Source: an uncultured Bacteroidota bacterium (GTDB lineage: Bacteria > Bacteroidota > Bacteroidia > Chitinophagales > Chitinophagaceae). Taken from it: 64,000 nucleotides of DNA. A program made the position numbers and the translations under genes. Shown piece after piece: positions 27,004-36,300 of the stretch. The notes beneath the pieces are model-generated. The model was given only the letters and a program-made list of their open reading frames with translations, was not told where the DNA came from and did not search any database. The stretch covers positions 1 through 64,000 of the forward strand of contig CAIRYK010000068.1 of assembly GCA_903882805.1 (NCBI GenBank). Reading direction: 5' to 3'. Position 1 is the first letter of the stretch; every line of letters starts with the position of its first letter.

Positions 27004-28193
27004 TCTACGCTGCGGCGGCGCGTAAAATAGAAAGTGAACAGGAAGAATACCATGTGTATTATACGGTAGGCCAGGTAGTAAAATACCTTACTGCTCAGTC
27101 CGCTACTTTCCCAAAAGGTATCTTTGTTTATCTGCACACAATCTGCGGCAATAATGGTTTCAAACTTATTGTTCAGTTCGGTGGCCAGTTTGTTGTCTTT
27201 TACATCAAGGTTTAGCTCCACGCTGGCGAATGCGCTGATGTTGTTTACATTGTACGAGCCTATAGTGAGCCATTTGTTGTCGCTCACCGCCGACTTGCCG
27301 TGCAGTATATTGCGTTGATACTCATATACCTCTATGTTGTGCCTGAACAGCCATTTGTATAGGTAGCGCTCCGCATATTTTGCCAGCGGCACATCGGCCT
27401 TGCCGGTGAGTATCAGCTTTATTTTTACTCCCCGCGCCGATGCCCGGGCCATGGCGCGCAGCAATCGCTGCGGCGGCCAGAAGTAGCTCGTCATTATGGT
27501 CACATGGCTTTCGGCTGTGCGGAACAACTCGCGATAGGTGGCGCTGATCTCGGTTTTGTAAAATACCCAGTCGTTTCGCCTGATGCGCACCGGACAAACT
27601 GGGTAGGTGGACGCTGGCATGCCGGGGGCGCCCACAGCAATAGCCTGAGGGCATTGCGGCCGTTTTCGCGACCGGTTCCACACATGCACGCATACATCGG
27701 CAATGCCTTTTGCTGCCTCGCCCTCTACATACAGCGCCCAGTCGAGCCAGGCCTGACGGTCGCCAATATCGTTGTACCGGTTGCTGACATTGATACCCGC
27801 CGCCATAGCCGCACTGCCATCGGCAACAATCAGCTTGTGGTGCAGCCTACGACCTATATAGAAGAAACTGCTTTGCAGGAATGGCGAGAAATAGCTGAAA
27901 TGCACACCTGCGCTGCGCAGGCTATTTATAAACGCTGCCGATAGCTTTTGCGACGCATACCCATCCAGCAACACATATACCGCCACACCGCGCTGCGCCG
28001 CCCGCATCAGCGCCGCCGCAACGCGTTTGCCGGTTTCGTCTTCGTCAAAAATATAGGTTTGCAAATGCAGCGTGTACCTGGCGCCATCTGCTATCTGGTC
28101 TATCCGTTCAAAATAATCGGCCCCGCCCCGCACAATAGTAGCGCTATTGTGCAGCGTGTACTCAGTCGGTTGGCGTCTGTATCTCTGCGGCAT
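27000..28193 (-). CDS. Phospholipase D family protein, cardiolipin synthase-like
   Basis: 397 residues with two HKD motifs. H118-x-K120-x4-D125 is in LHHKLIVADG, and the second copy is HGKSAVSDN (about 301-309). The arrangement fits bacterial cardiolipin synthases of the ClsB/C type, which join two phospholipids and release glycerol or ethanolamine. No N-terminal membrane helices are present. A single hydrophobic segment near the C-terminus (FYYLAYRIIHMVFFLFTFYF) would tether it to the inner membrane. Convergent overlap with the YdjM-like gene. A different PLD-fold transferase cannot be excluded. Confidence 0.87.
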   Translation of the reverse strand: MPQRYRRQPTEYTLHNSATIVRGGADYFERIDQIADGARYTLHLQTYIFDEDETGKRVAAALMRAAQRGVAVYVLLDGYASQKLSAAFINSLRSAGVHFSYFSPFLQSSFFYIGRRLHHKLIVADGSAAMAAGINVSNRYNDIGDRQAWLDWALYVEGEAAKGIADVCVHVWNRSRKRPQCPQAIAVGAPGMPASTYPVCPVRIRRNDWVFYKTEISATYRELFRTAESHVTIMTSYFWPPQRLLRAMARASARGVKIKLILTGKADVPLAKYAERYLYKWLFRHNIEVYEYQRNILHGKSAVSDNKWLTIGSYNVNNISAFASVELNLDVKDNKLATELNNKFETIIAADCVQINKDTFWESSGLSSKVFYYLAYRIIHMVFFLFTFYFTRRRSVD

Positions 28194-28288
28194 AGGGCGT
28201 TAAAGATACGTTTTTGGGTTGGGGGATTGTGGTTGTTTTATAGGTTGTGTTTGTCTATAATGATGCTCATAGACCCGAACGCAGTGGG

Positions 28289-29176
28289 TTATAGTTTTAT
28301 TTGATTTATTTCATCTTCGGTAAGTCCTGTTAAATCTGCAATATCTGCTTTAGGCATACCCCTTATCAGGCATTTTTTGGCCATTTCTATTTGTTTTTCT
28401 TTTGCTTTTTCGGCGGCATACTTTTCTTTGTTTGCTTCACCCTCTTCAATCCCTTCTTGCTTTGCAGTGTTGAGTTGCGATATATTGTCCCTATAAGCTT
28501 TTAGCCCTGCGTAATAGGTAGCAAGCGCCTCCTCGTTCATCCGCGAAAGCTCCGCTTTTTCTATGGCCTCTACAAATACAATCTGGTTTTTAAATATTTC
28601 CGGTATTGCCTGAAACGTTTCGAGGTTTTTGATGAAATACAGCCATTGGTCGAGGCGGGTTACCAGCTCACTTTCGGTTTTATTGAAGTTGGGCATCTCC
28701 AGGTATATGTACGTTAGCTTATTGTACACCTCCCTGTTGTGCTGGTTTTTTATGGTGTGGGTATGCACCACCTCGCCCCGTTCGTTTTCATCGGCATAAT
28801 CGCTGAATTTGAAATCGAGCAAGCCAATGCAATAAACAGCCTTCAAATTATAATCCCAATCGCCCTGAAGAGCCTGTGCGCTAATAGGGAAAGTAGAATA
28901 ATAGATAGTACGCTCTATAAAATAGTTTTGCTTGGCTTTTTGCAGCTCTACAATAAACTTTTCGCCCTTTTCGTTTTCGCAATATATATCGTACACAGCT
29001 TTGCGCTCGTTTACGGTTATGGGCAGTTGCTCGGTGTTTTTAAACGTAAGGTCTTTTATATGTGCATGAGCAGGCAGCAGCGAATTAAGGAAATCGATAA
29101 GGAAGTTTTTATTGGCTTCCTCACCAAATATTCGCTGAAAGCCATAATCTGTAAAAAGGTCTACGTACTTTGCCAC
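28289..29176 (-). CDS. Rpn/PD-(D/E)XK nuclease family transposase-like protein (PDDEXK_2)
   Basis: 295 residues. The N-terminus MAKYVDLFTDYGFQRIFG is the signature of this widespread family. The nuclease core follows as D63 in VYDIYCEN and E77-x-Q79 in FIVELQKA, the E-x-Q variant of PD-(D/E)XK. The remaining domain (about 85-220) has YYSTFPISAQALQG and LLDFKF. A charged helical tail (about 235-295) ends in an HTH-like GLTEDEINQIKL. Related Rpn proteins promote RecA-independent recombination and some act in phage defence. It opens the AT-rich accessory region. Intact, so probably functional. Confidence 0.88.
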   Translation of the reverse strand: MAKYVDLFTDYGFQRIFGEEANKNFLIDFLNSLLPAHAHIKDLTFKNTEQLPITVNERKAVYDIYCENEKGEKFIVELQKAKQNYFIERTIYYSTFPISAQALQGDWDYNLKAVYCIGLLDFKFSDYADENERGEVVHTHTIKNQHNREVYNKLTYIYLEMPNFNKTESELVTRLDQWLYFIKNLETFQAIPEIFKNQIVFVEAIEKAELSRMNEEALATYYAGLKAYRDNISQLNTAKQEGIEEGEANKEKYAAEKAKEKQIEMAKKCLIRGMPKADIADLTGLTEDEINQIKL

Positions 29177-29538
29177 GGTGTTATTTGCATTGCTAATTTA
29201 GGGTAAAAATGGGATGTATAGGTGTTTTTGCACTCGTATTGAGCGTGGTTGTTTTTGGAGTAATATTAATAATCGTTAAGCGAAGTTGGGGCTACGATTA
29301 TCGGTAATAGGTTGCTGTTTTTTAGTGTGTATTAAGTTCATTCGCCAATCGGAGTTTGGCTGCTGTGTAAGCGAAGTGGGTGACTACGCTAAATATGGAT
29401 TTTAGTGTATGAAAAATAATTTATTTGTAATTTAATTAATATTTAATGTCGTATATAACGGTCTCCGCAACAGCGTTTTTCCGCTTTTTATGTATAGTTA
29501 GAAGATTACTTTTAGTTGCCTTGTCGTAAAATGATTGC
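29177..29538. other. AT-rich intergenic region with degenerate direct repeats
   Basis: 362 bp. Two related 20-21-bp segments, TAAGCGAAGTTGGGGCTACG (29277-29296) and the similar stretch at 29368-29388, are in direct orientation about 90 bp apart. A 32-codon plus-strand frame (29209-29307, MGCIGVFALVLSVVVFG...) could encode a single-pass membrane peptide but overlaps the first repeat and has no promoter support. Nothing else recognised. Confidence 0.4.
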
Positions 29539-30933
29539 CTATTTAAATGCAATTGGGTATTTATTTATTGTTGATGTTGTAAACTTAGTGTCAGTGAATA
29601 CATTCAGTTCTTTTTGACGCACTTTTGCTCGGTTTTCTAATTCTTCATCCCATATTGAGCAATCGAAATAAAACAGGTCCTCTGATTTATTGTAATTGGG
29701 AATCCCGGAAGTTTTGCTCATACCAAGTATATATTTTGCTTCAGGAAATTGCAATCGTGCAATTAAACATACATCATACAGGTATTCCATTTGTGTCTCT
29801 CGGTACTTCTCATGGTTGGAATTATACTCTTCTGTTTTAGGGTATAACAAGAACACATAAAACAAACCTTCGTTTTTTGATATTTCAGATGGCCGTACAA
29901 GCCGAATTCTCAATTTATCTTCCTTAGTTGTTCTAATAGCTTCAACAAAAACACTAGACAACATTCTTCGGTTTAAACGAGACTCTCTTGCTAAGATCCT
30001 CAATATTCTTTCGGTATCCGAAATTGGGGCTGACGTAGCATCACGTAATGTTCCGCTTGTGGCATGGTGACTGATGTTATTTATCAAGTCATCCCAAAAA
30101 TAACTGATTTGATCTGCTTTCAATTTTTCAATCCATTGAGGATTTTCTTGCAGGCCTTCCCAATAATTACTTGGTATTTGGTTTACTAAATCATTGCTTG
30201 CATTTTCAGAAATTTTAAATTCAATTACGCCAGTTACTTCGTTATCCCAATTTAATAAATAGAACCCTAAGAGATCTTCTTCGCCGGGACAATAAGTTTT
30301 TATATTAGAACGACAGAACAGTTCACGTTTGGTCAAGTAGTCAGTAAAATCTGAAACAGTAGTCAAGTTTTCCATCAAGATATCCAATCCTGCATCATCT
30401 AAAACATGAACAAATGTTTTAGATGGGTCTAAGTCTCCGATAACAAAAGGTATTGTGTGATTTTTGCATCCTTTTATTTCATTGTGAAACATTAATGTAC
30501 CGATACCTCCTTTTTCATCGATACATTTTTTTGACGCGCCATGTGCAACTAAAACCAAATGAAATTTAGTCTTTGATGACAATTCAATCGGTATAGGTAA
30601 GGGTTTAGTACATAAATTGTCAAGAAATACATTTTGAGTAGATTGTTTAATTTTTTTCTCTGCGCCCCAAATTTGTGAAGCTGAATTTGAAACAGCTTTT
30701 CTAAACCATCTGGTCCAATCAAGCTTTAAATCACCTGTATCGGGAAAATGACAATTTTTATCAGAAAAGATAATAATGTCATCGCCACCCAAAACAAGGA
30801 GATCGCATAATTCTTTGCCTTTCTCAAAAAATAGATTTGGATAACTCCACAGAGAAAGGAAACTTCTTTCGCATAATTTTCTCAAATATCGTTCTGAAGG
30901 GGTGATCCCTTCGCTTTTGACGCAACGTTTCAT
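29539..30933 (-). CDS. Unrecognised 464-residue protein, possible nuclease-like N-terminus
   Basis: 464 residues, AT-rich and with codon use unlike the housekeeping genes, suggesting transfer. Near the N-terminus KGKELCDLLVLGGDDIIIFSDKN (residues about 38-60, quoted in part) gives acidic E41/D44, a hydrophobic strand and S57-D58-K59. It is followed by WTRWFRKAVSNSASQIWGAEK, a pattern seen in NERD-like and PD-(D/E)XK-like proteins of defence loci. The rest (about 110-464) has no recognised motif. No signal peptide or membrane helix. Flanked by an Rpn-type nuclease, a decayed Fic gene and a tRNA-associated remnant, so a defence role is reasonable inference. Exact function unknown. Confidence 0.6.
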   Translation of the reverse strand: MKRCVKSEGITPSERYLRKLCERSFLSLWSYPNLFFEKGKELCDLLVLGGDDIIIFSDKNCHFPDTGDLKLDWTRWFRKAVSNSASQIWGAEKKIKQSTQNVFLDNLCTKPLPIPIELSSKTKFHLVLVAHGASKKCIDEKGGIGTLMFHNEIKGCKNHTIPFVIGDLDPSKTFVHVLDDAGLDILMENLTTVSDFTDYLTKRELFCRSNIKTYCPGEEDLLGFYLLNWDNEVTGVIEFKISENASNDLVNQIPSNYWEGLQENPQWIEKLKADQISYFWDDLINNISHHATSGTLRDATSAPISDTERILRILARESRLNRRMLSSVFVEAIRTTKEDKLRIRLVRPSEISKNEGLFYVFLLYPKTEEYNSNHEKYRETQMEYLYDVCLIARLQFPEAKYILGMSKTSGIPNYNKSEDLFYFDCSIWDEELENRAKVRQKELNVFTDTKFTTSTINKYPIAFK

Positions 30934-30996
30934 AACTATAAGAGTTTATGCCATAATTCACTAAGTTAAGGTAAGTACTATTTCCAATTTAAGGTA

Positions 30997-31326
30997 TCAG
31001 TAAAAAGGTATTTTTAGACATCCTTCAGAATGTAGCTTGTCCTTTTCTAACGCCAGCTTCTCTTTTGCGAATATTTGATGGTCTAGTTGCTCTTGAATAT
31101 CCTATTAAGCAGTGTCAAGTGAGGCCTTGGTGATTTTCGCCCATCTGGTGGCCGTCATTTTGCCATAATAGCTATCAAGCATTTTATTGGGCGTTTAGTT
31201 TTGCCTTGCATTCAACCCAGAGTGTGTATGAACATCCCAAAAAACTATTTTGTTCAGAACCGTAAATAATATTTCTTCGGTTGCTGATAAAATCTGTCAA
31301 GACATTGAAGTAACCATTGTAACTAG
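30997..31326 (-). pseudogene. Decayed C-terminal part of a Fic-family protein
   Basis: Read on the minus strand from about 31326: a block resembling LQWLLQCL, then after a frame change NKIVFWDVHTHSGLNARQN, a stop, and NKMLDSYYGKMTATRWAKI..SLDTA. Two stops (TAA TAG) follow, then DIQEQLDHQIF. These align in order with the C-terminal region of Fic/DUF4172-type proteins (W-L-x-W-F-L-x-C-L, F-W-x-x-H...L-N-x-R-Q, L-L-D-x-x-x-G-K-x-x-x-x-x-W-A-K, D-T-A-L-R-D-I-Q). The stops fall exactly where Leu-Arg is expected. The Fic catalytic core is absent. Alignment is from memory of the family. Confidence 0.5.
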
Positions 31327-31557
31327 TTTTCTCTGTCTACATGATTGTAAGGGATATTATATTAAATATTTTCTATTTGTGATTCGTAAAGACACTCTGT
31401 TACATTAGAAATGGAAAATTACTTTTCTAAAAGATGTATACACAGCGATCTAACAAATAAAACTTATTGAGTTTGCAGGAGGTATACCCGGTTGATTCAA
31501 AATAGATTTCAGAAACTGAGCAAAACGACTATGGTGTAACTGACTTTTAGAAACTAA

Positions 31558-31583
31558 AACAGGCACTTTTGCAAGTACCTGTT
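31558..31583 (-). terminator. Hairpin downstream of the partial tRNA copy
   Basis: Stem AACAGGCACTT / AAGTACCTGTT (one mismatch) with a TTGC loop, 7 bp beyond the 3' end of the partial tRNA copy at 31591. It corresponds in position to the terminator that follows the intact tRNA. Confidence 0.55.
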
Positions 31584-31590
31584 TTTCAAG

Positions 31591-31652
31591 TAGCGAGGAG
31601 GAGACTTGAACTTCCGTCCGCCGCGGCGGATATGAATCTTGTGCGCTAATCA
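31591..31652 (-). repeat. Partial, degenerate copy of the tRNA-Met gene (3' two thirds)
   Basis: The 22 bases at the 3' end (31591-31612) are identical to those of the intact tRNA at 33119-33140. The D-loop-to-anticodon part (minus strand GATTAGCGCACAAGATTCAT) matches the tRNA at most positions. The variable region instead holds a 14-bp palindrome TCCGCCGCGGCGGA (31617-31630). The acceptor 5' strand and D-stem are missing, replaced by the end of a GIY-YIG coding sequence whose TAG stop is the D-loop. It may be an attachment-site duplicate or a displaced tRNA end. Confidence 0.75.
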
Positions 31653-31908
31653 AATACTCTTACCCATACTGGTAAATTGCTATTTACCCAATCTCTGCCT
31701 TTGCCTGATTTTAGCTCTTTTTCTCGCTTTAGGGCTTCCGCTTTTGTTTCAAATAATTCACAGTGCAGCAGTACCGAAGGCCTATAGCTTCTGGTCAGTC
31801 TGTATTACTGTGTATGTTGTGAGAGTAAAATCGTTGAATCAGGTTGGCAGTTGCTCCGGTATAAGTTTTCCGGTGATTAAAGGAATACAGAATGTAGACG
31901 GTGAACAT
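31646..31908 (-). pseudogene. Frameshifted GIY-YIG endonuclease gene
   Basis: ATG 31908 opens MFTVYILYSFNHRKTYTGAT with the GIY-YIG elements VYI...YTG and the R-F-x-x-H-N block (QRFYSHN). The frame hits TGA at 31795-31797. A one-base shift restores the rest of the domain (ELFETKAEALKREKELKSGKG) to TAG at 31646-31648. The family is the small UPF0213/GIY-YIG type of about 85 residues. The stop codon lies inside the partial tRNA copy. Probably non-functional unless the shift is programmed or a sequencing error. Confidence 0.8.
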
Positions 31909-31966
31909 AAAAAAGATCCGCTAAATTGATTTGAAACCTACCTACTAAATCGCTAAGAATTGAAAA

Positions 31967-31988
31967 GGGACGCTCAATTGAGCGTCCC
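31967..31988. repeat. Perfect 22-bp palindrome
   Basis: GGGACGCTCAATTGAGCGTCCC is fully self-complementary, with no loop other than the central AATT. On the minus strand TTTTC follows, so it may serve as a terminator for the WYL gene 178 bp upstream, or as an operator. Between it and 32167 there is only a short open frame on the plus strand (to TGA near 32085) with no recognised content. Confidence 0.6.
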
Positions 31989-32166
31989 TGTGTAGTCAGA
32001 GAGGGAGAAATATCTAACCAAATCCTGCAAGATATGATTGATTTTGTTGAGGTGATGAAGGGACTTGAGGAGACAAAAAATGAGTGAGAAATTGTCCTCT
32101 TGTCTTTATACTACACAAAATAGTAGCATCAACATTGTCTCCTATTTACTGGCAAGTTTGGATTAG

Positions 32167-33003
32167 TCAATATTGTTCAAATGCCCTTTTATGAGCGGCC
32201 TTTATTTCATTGGCTAATGATTTCGGTTTTATGACCTTCATGTTATTACCGAATGATAATAATTCCATGAGAAGGTCATGTGTGATATGTAAATGCAGTT
32301 TTATTTGGAGTTCATCTTGGTTGTCTATTAAAACCTGCTGCGTTTCGTGAAGGGGTAATGTCTTTATATATTTTCCCTGAAATGGATCAAACGATAAAAT
32401 TATTTCTTGTGGATTTTCGTCATTTGGACTGATAATTCCAAAACAATACCGATAGCTTTCTTCTGCATCATAATTAGCAGGCAGTACAAAACCTATGTTG
32501 GTAATTTCAAGACGTGACATGCGGTCTAATGCAAAACTTTTAACCCTGCTATCATGATTATCTTTCGCTAAAATATACCAGCGGTTTTTAAACTCTTTTA
32601 AAGCATATGGATCGATGAGACGTTCGCTAATTTCCTCTTCCCAAAATTTCTGATAAGAGAATTTTATCTTAAGGCGATTTTTGATGGCGTGTAGCAAACC
32701 ATATAAATTCTCTGTGCCCTGAGGTCTGCGCTTTTCTAAATGAACAAAAGGTGTAAGGTCTTGTGCAAGATTTAATGAATTAAACATATCAAAGGCTTCA
32801 ATCATTCTCTGAAAGTTCATATTCTCTCTTGCACTTTGCCCTATAAAATATCCTTTATTTGATTTTGAATATTCAATGTCTATCCCGAAAATGTTATTAA
32901 TCTCTCGAATGTCTCTTTGAAGTGTTCGCTGTGAAAAAGCAATATTCAGAGTGTCGTCTTGCATTTGCAAATACTCGAACTGGTTTTCGATATAGTTTTG
33001 CAA
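32167..33003 (-). CDS. WYL-domain transcriptional regulator, 5' end damaged
   Basis: The coding frame is intact from about 33047 to TAA 32167, but no ATG opens it. The first possible start is TTG 33003 (278 residues). Upstream the frame still reads CPDKFVHWATYEEL before a TGA, so the normal N-terminal helix of the family is lost. The HTH domain includes FSQRTLQRDIREINNIFGIDIEY (about 23-45, quoted within limit in parts: FSQRTLQRDIREIN). The WYL domain contains NRWYILAKD (about 140) and a C-terminal WCX segment. WYL regulators bind nucleotide-type ligands and often control defence or DNA repair. Likely a remnant or a poorly expressed gene. Confidence 0.75.
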   Translation of the reverse strand: MQNYIENQFEYLQMQDDTLNIAFSQRTLQRDIREINNIFGIDIEYSKSNKGYFIGQSARENMNFQRMIEAFDMFNSLNLAQDLTPFVHLEKRRPQGTENLYGLLHAIKNRLKIKFSYQKFWEEEISERLIDPYALKEFKNRWYILAKDNHDSRVKSFALDRMSRLEITNIGFVLPANYDAEESYRYCFGIISPNDENPQEIILSFDPFQGKYIKTLPLHETQQVLIDNQDELQIKLHLHITHDLLMELLSFGNNMKVIKPKSLANEIKAAHKRAFEQY

Positions 33004-33079
33004 CTCCTCGTAAGTAGCCCAATGAACAAATTTATCAGGACAATCTGTTCATTGTCAACACTTTACGAAGTAAAAAAAG

Positions 33080-33114
33080 AAGGGAACTTTCAACACTTTG
33101 TTGAAAATTCCCTT
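33080..33114 (-). terminator. Terminator of tRNA-Met
   Basis: 15-bp arms AAGGGAACTTTCAAC / GTTGAAAATTCCCTT with one mismatch, followed on the minus strand by a run of seven T (33078-33072). It lies 5 bp beyond the tRNA 3' end. Confidence 0.88.
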
Positions 33115-33118
33115 TCTG

Positions 33119-33192
33119 TAGCGAGGAGGAGACTTGAACTCCCGACCTCAGGGTTATGAATCCTGTGCTCTAACCACCTGAGCTACCTCGCC
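33119..33192 (-). tRNA. tRNA-Met (CAU)
   Basis: 74 nt and folds as a full cloverleaf. The acceptor stem is GGCGAGG / CCTCGCT (G1-U72 wobble), the D-stem GCTC / GAGC, and the anticodon loop TTCATAA with anticodon CAU. The T-arm is GGGAG-TTCAAGT-CTCCT and the discriminator is A73. CCA is not encoded. The initiator features (C1-A72 mismatch, GGG/CCC anticodon stem) are absent, so it is an elongator tRNA-Met or, less likely, a lysidine-type tRNA-Ile2. Its 3' part is duplicated at 31591-31652. Confidence 0.95.
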
Positions 33193-33208
33193 ATAAAATT
33201 GTGGTGTG

Positions 33209-33239
33209 CAAAAGTACGGAATTGTTTTGAAACAACAAA
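33209..33239 (-). promoter_or_regulatory. Promoter of tRNA-Met
   Basis: Minus strand TTTG (33239-33236), 19-bp spacer, TACTTTTG (33216-33209): a near-ideal Bacteroidota promoter 16 bp before the tRNA 5' end. Confidence 0.75.
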
Positions 33240-33388
33240 TTATTTTTAGGGCTCCGGCATATTTATAGCGCCATTCTGTGTGCATCGCTCAAAATGAGTT
33301 GCATAATTCAACTAAAAATTTATAATTTTATCGTTTCTCCATTTTTATTAAAAAAACGCGGCGCACCTGTGCCCTATAATAATTGTTT

Positions 33389-36300
33389 ATGAAGTTTAAG
33401 CTATTGCTGGCGAGCTTTATGCTCAGTATGCCAGTGTGTGCGCTGCGAGCGCAGGGGCAACCCGATAATACGGTTTTGAGCATAGAGCGCAATAGCCGGG
33501 ATAATACGCCGAGGTCGGTAGTGTTTGCAGCCGATGCCAACTTGCGCGCCGCCGATGCGCAAAAAATATTTGAACGCTACCTGGGGCTGCGCGCCGGCGA
33601 CAACGAAATGCGCCTGGCCAGCAGTACTACCACCCGCAAAAAGCTGACCACTTACCGGTATTTTCAGTGGTACAAAGGGCATAAGGTGGCCGATGGAGCC
33701 ATTACCCTCACTGCCAAGGACGATAGGGTGCGCTACATGACCGGCAACTTTTTTGCTATAGATGCCGATATGCCCGCTACGCCGTCGCTCGCGGAGCCGG
33801 CAGCGCTCAGCAAGGCCCTGGCTTTTGTAGGCGCCGACAAGTATAAGTGGCAGGATGCCGATGCAGAGCAATTTATAAAGAATGAATACCACAAGCCCGA
33901 TACTTCTTACTTTCCGCATGGCGAGCTGATGTGGGTAGAAAACTACCGTACCGGCACTGGCAAAACAGATGGCAAGCTACACCTGGCCTATCGGTTTGAT
34001 ATTTATGCCGAGTCGCCGCTCAGCCGTCAGCATGTGTATGTAGACGCCGCTACGGGCGCCATACTGTTCTCAAATCCGCTCATTAAGCATACAGCGGCCG
34101 TTGGCGGCACATTGTATAGCGGTTCGGTAAATATTGTTACCGCACATATAGGAGCCAACTACCGCCTGTACGATTCTACCCGCGGCAATGGGGTAGTAAC
34201 GCGCAATATGCGCGGAGGCACATCGTATACCGCCGCCACCGATTTTACCACCACTACCAATATATGGCCCGGCGCCACTGCCGACTCGGCAGCTATAGAT
34301 GCACACTGGGCTGCTGAGCGCGTGTACGACTATTGGGATACCGTACATGCCCGCCTTAGCTGGGACAATCTGAATGGTCAGCTAAAGCAGTTTGTACACT
34401 ACAATACCGGCTACGACAATGCGTTTTGGGATGGTACCCAAATGACCTATGGCGATGGATCGGGTCTTACGGGCGGCGGTTTTACGCCGCTGGTGAGCCT
34501 GGATGTTACAGCCCACGAAATAGGCCATGGCGTATGCGAGGCCACCTGCAACCTTAACTACGTAAGCGAATCGGGCGGACTCAACGAAGCCTTCAGCGAC
34601 TGCTGGGGCGCCACAATAGAAAACTGGGCCAATCCGCTGGAAGCCGACCGCGTGCCCAAGAGCATCTGGAAAATAGGCGAGGAGATAGGCGGCGGCAGTC
34701 CGCTGCGCAGCATGGAAACACCCAATGCAGAAGGTCAGCCCGACACCTATCGCGGCACGTTCTGGTACAATACCGTAGGCTGTACGCCCTCTGGCCTCAA
34801 CGACAACTGCGGCGTGCACACCAATAGCGGCGTGCTGAACAAATGGTACAATCTGGTGGTTGTAGGCGGCACCGGCGTCAACGACATAGGCAACAGCTAC
34901 GCCGTTACCGGCATAGGTATGGCCGACGCTGCCGACATACTTTACCAAACCGAACTGGCGCTGGTATCGTCATCAGAATATGCCGACTGCCGCACTGCTT
35001 CTATCAATGCTGCTGTTGCGCTCTTTGGCCCCTGTTCGCCTCAGGAGCAGGCTGTTACCAATGCCTGGTATGCTGTGGGCGTAGGCTTTTATTTTGTGCC
35101 CTGCGTGCCGCAAATCAGGTTTACACAGGTGGTTACCAATACTACCGAGAATGCCAATTCAATAGCTTGTCCGGCAAGCAGGGTGTTGAACATACCCATC
35201 AAGGCTACTGGTCCGGCAATATTTGGCGGCTCGCCGGTCATTACCGTCTCCGATTCGGGTGGAACAGCCATCAATGGCGTGCATTATTCCATGCCAGCGC
35301 TTCGCACCATGACATTTACTCCCGGCGACACAACCACTCACTACTTCCCGGTTACCATCTTCGACAATGGCGCGCTTGCCGACAACAAAGATTTCTACCT
35401 GCGGTTTACTATGGATGCCGCCGGCACTACAACAATTATGTCGCCCACAAACCGGGTCAACCATATATTTATTGTCAACGACGATAAGTATCCCGAGCTT
35501 GGCGGCACAGAATACCATCAGGTGCGCGACTCCACAGTATTGTCCAACCGCACATCTCCATTCCTGTCCAGCGCCAACAAGGCTCATACACAGTACTTGC
35601 TGTCGCCTGCCGAGATGCTCGCATCGGGTTTAAGACCCAATGTGCCCGTATCGCAACTGGCGTTTAAGGTAGCTGTTAAAAACAGTACGCAGCCCTTTAC
35701 TGCGTTTACCGTTAGCATGGGTAATACCGGTATTACCAACCTCAGTTCCAATTTCATAACCACAGGCCTTACCACAGTTTATACCGGCGATTTCAGCACC
35801 TACCTTGGCTGGGACTCGCTCGATTTCACAACCCCATTCGTATGGGATGGCACAAGCTATGTGGTGGTAGATGTGTGCTTTACCAATACCAGCGCATCGG
35901 CCAGCAACGACCGCGTAGCCGGCGCATCGGGCGCAAGCACTATTACCGCCTACAATTCATCAACCACTGCCGTAGGTTCAGGTTGCGATCTGCCGTATAG
36001 CGCATTGCGCACCAGCACGTCTAAGCCTATTATGCGTTTCAAGCAGGTTATAGCTCCGGCTGTTGTAGAAACCGTGGCCGCATCTACCCGCACCTGGACC
36101 GTGAGAACTGGTCAGGAAGTGTATTTCTATGCACCTACCGATACCGGAGTAATGGTTGGCCTGAAAAGCCCCACGCTCGACCTCGGTTGTGTGAACACCA
36201 CCCTTACTGCTGCTGGAGTAGGTTTTACCCCGTTGGTTTCGGGCGCAGGCGTTAGCCGTTCGCTGAAAGAGTTTAGCATATCGCCCGATCAGAATGCGAC

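Noticed and set aside
29209-29307. 32-codon plus-strand frame with a hydrophobic stretch
   Set aside because: No promoter or homologue known and it overlaps a diverged repeat; mentioned only in the intergenic entry.
31450-31653. Minus-strand ORF of 67 codons through the partial tRNA copy
   Set aside because: Its first part is tRNA-derived and the hairpin at 31558-31583 lies inside it; no independent coding sign.
31639-31929. Plus-strand ORF of 96 codons
   Set aside because: It is antisense to the GIY-YIG pseudogene, which explains the sequence with recognisable motifs.
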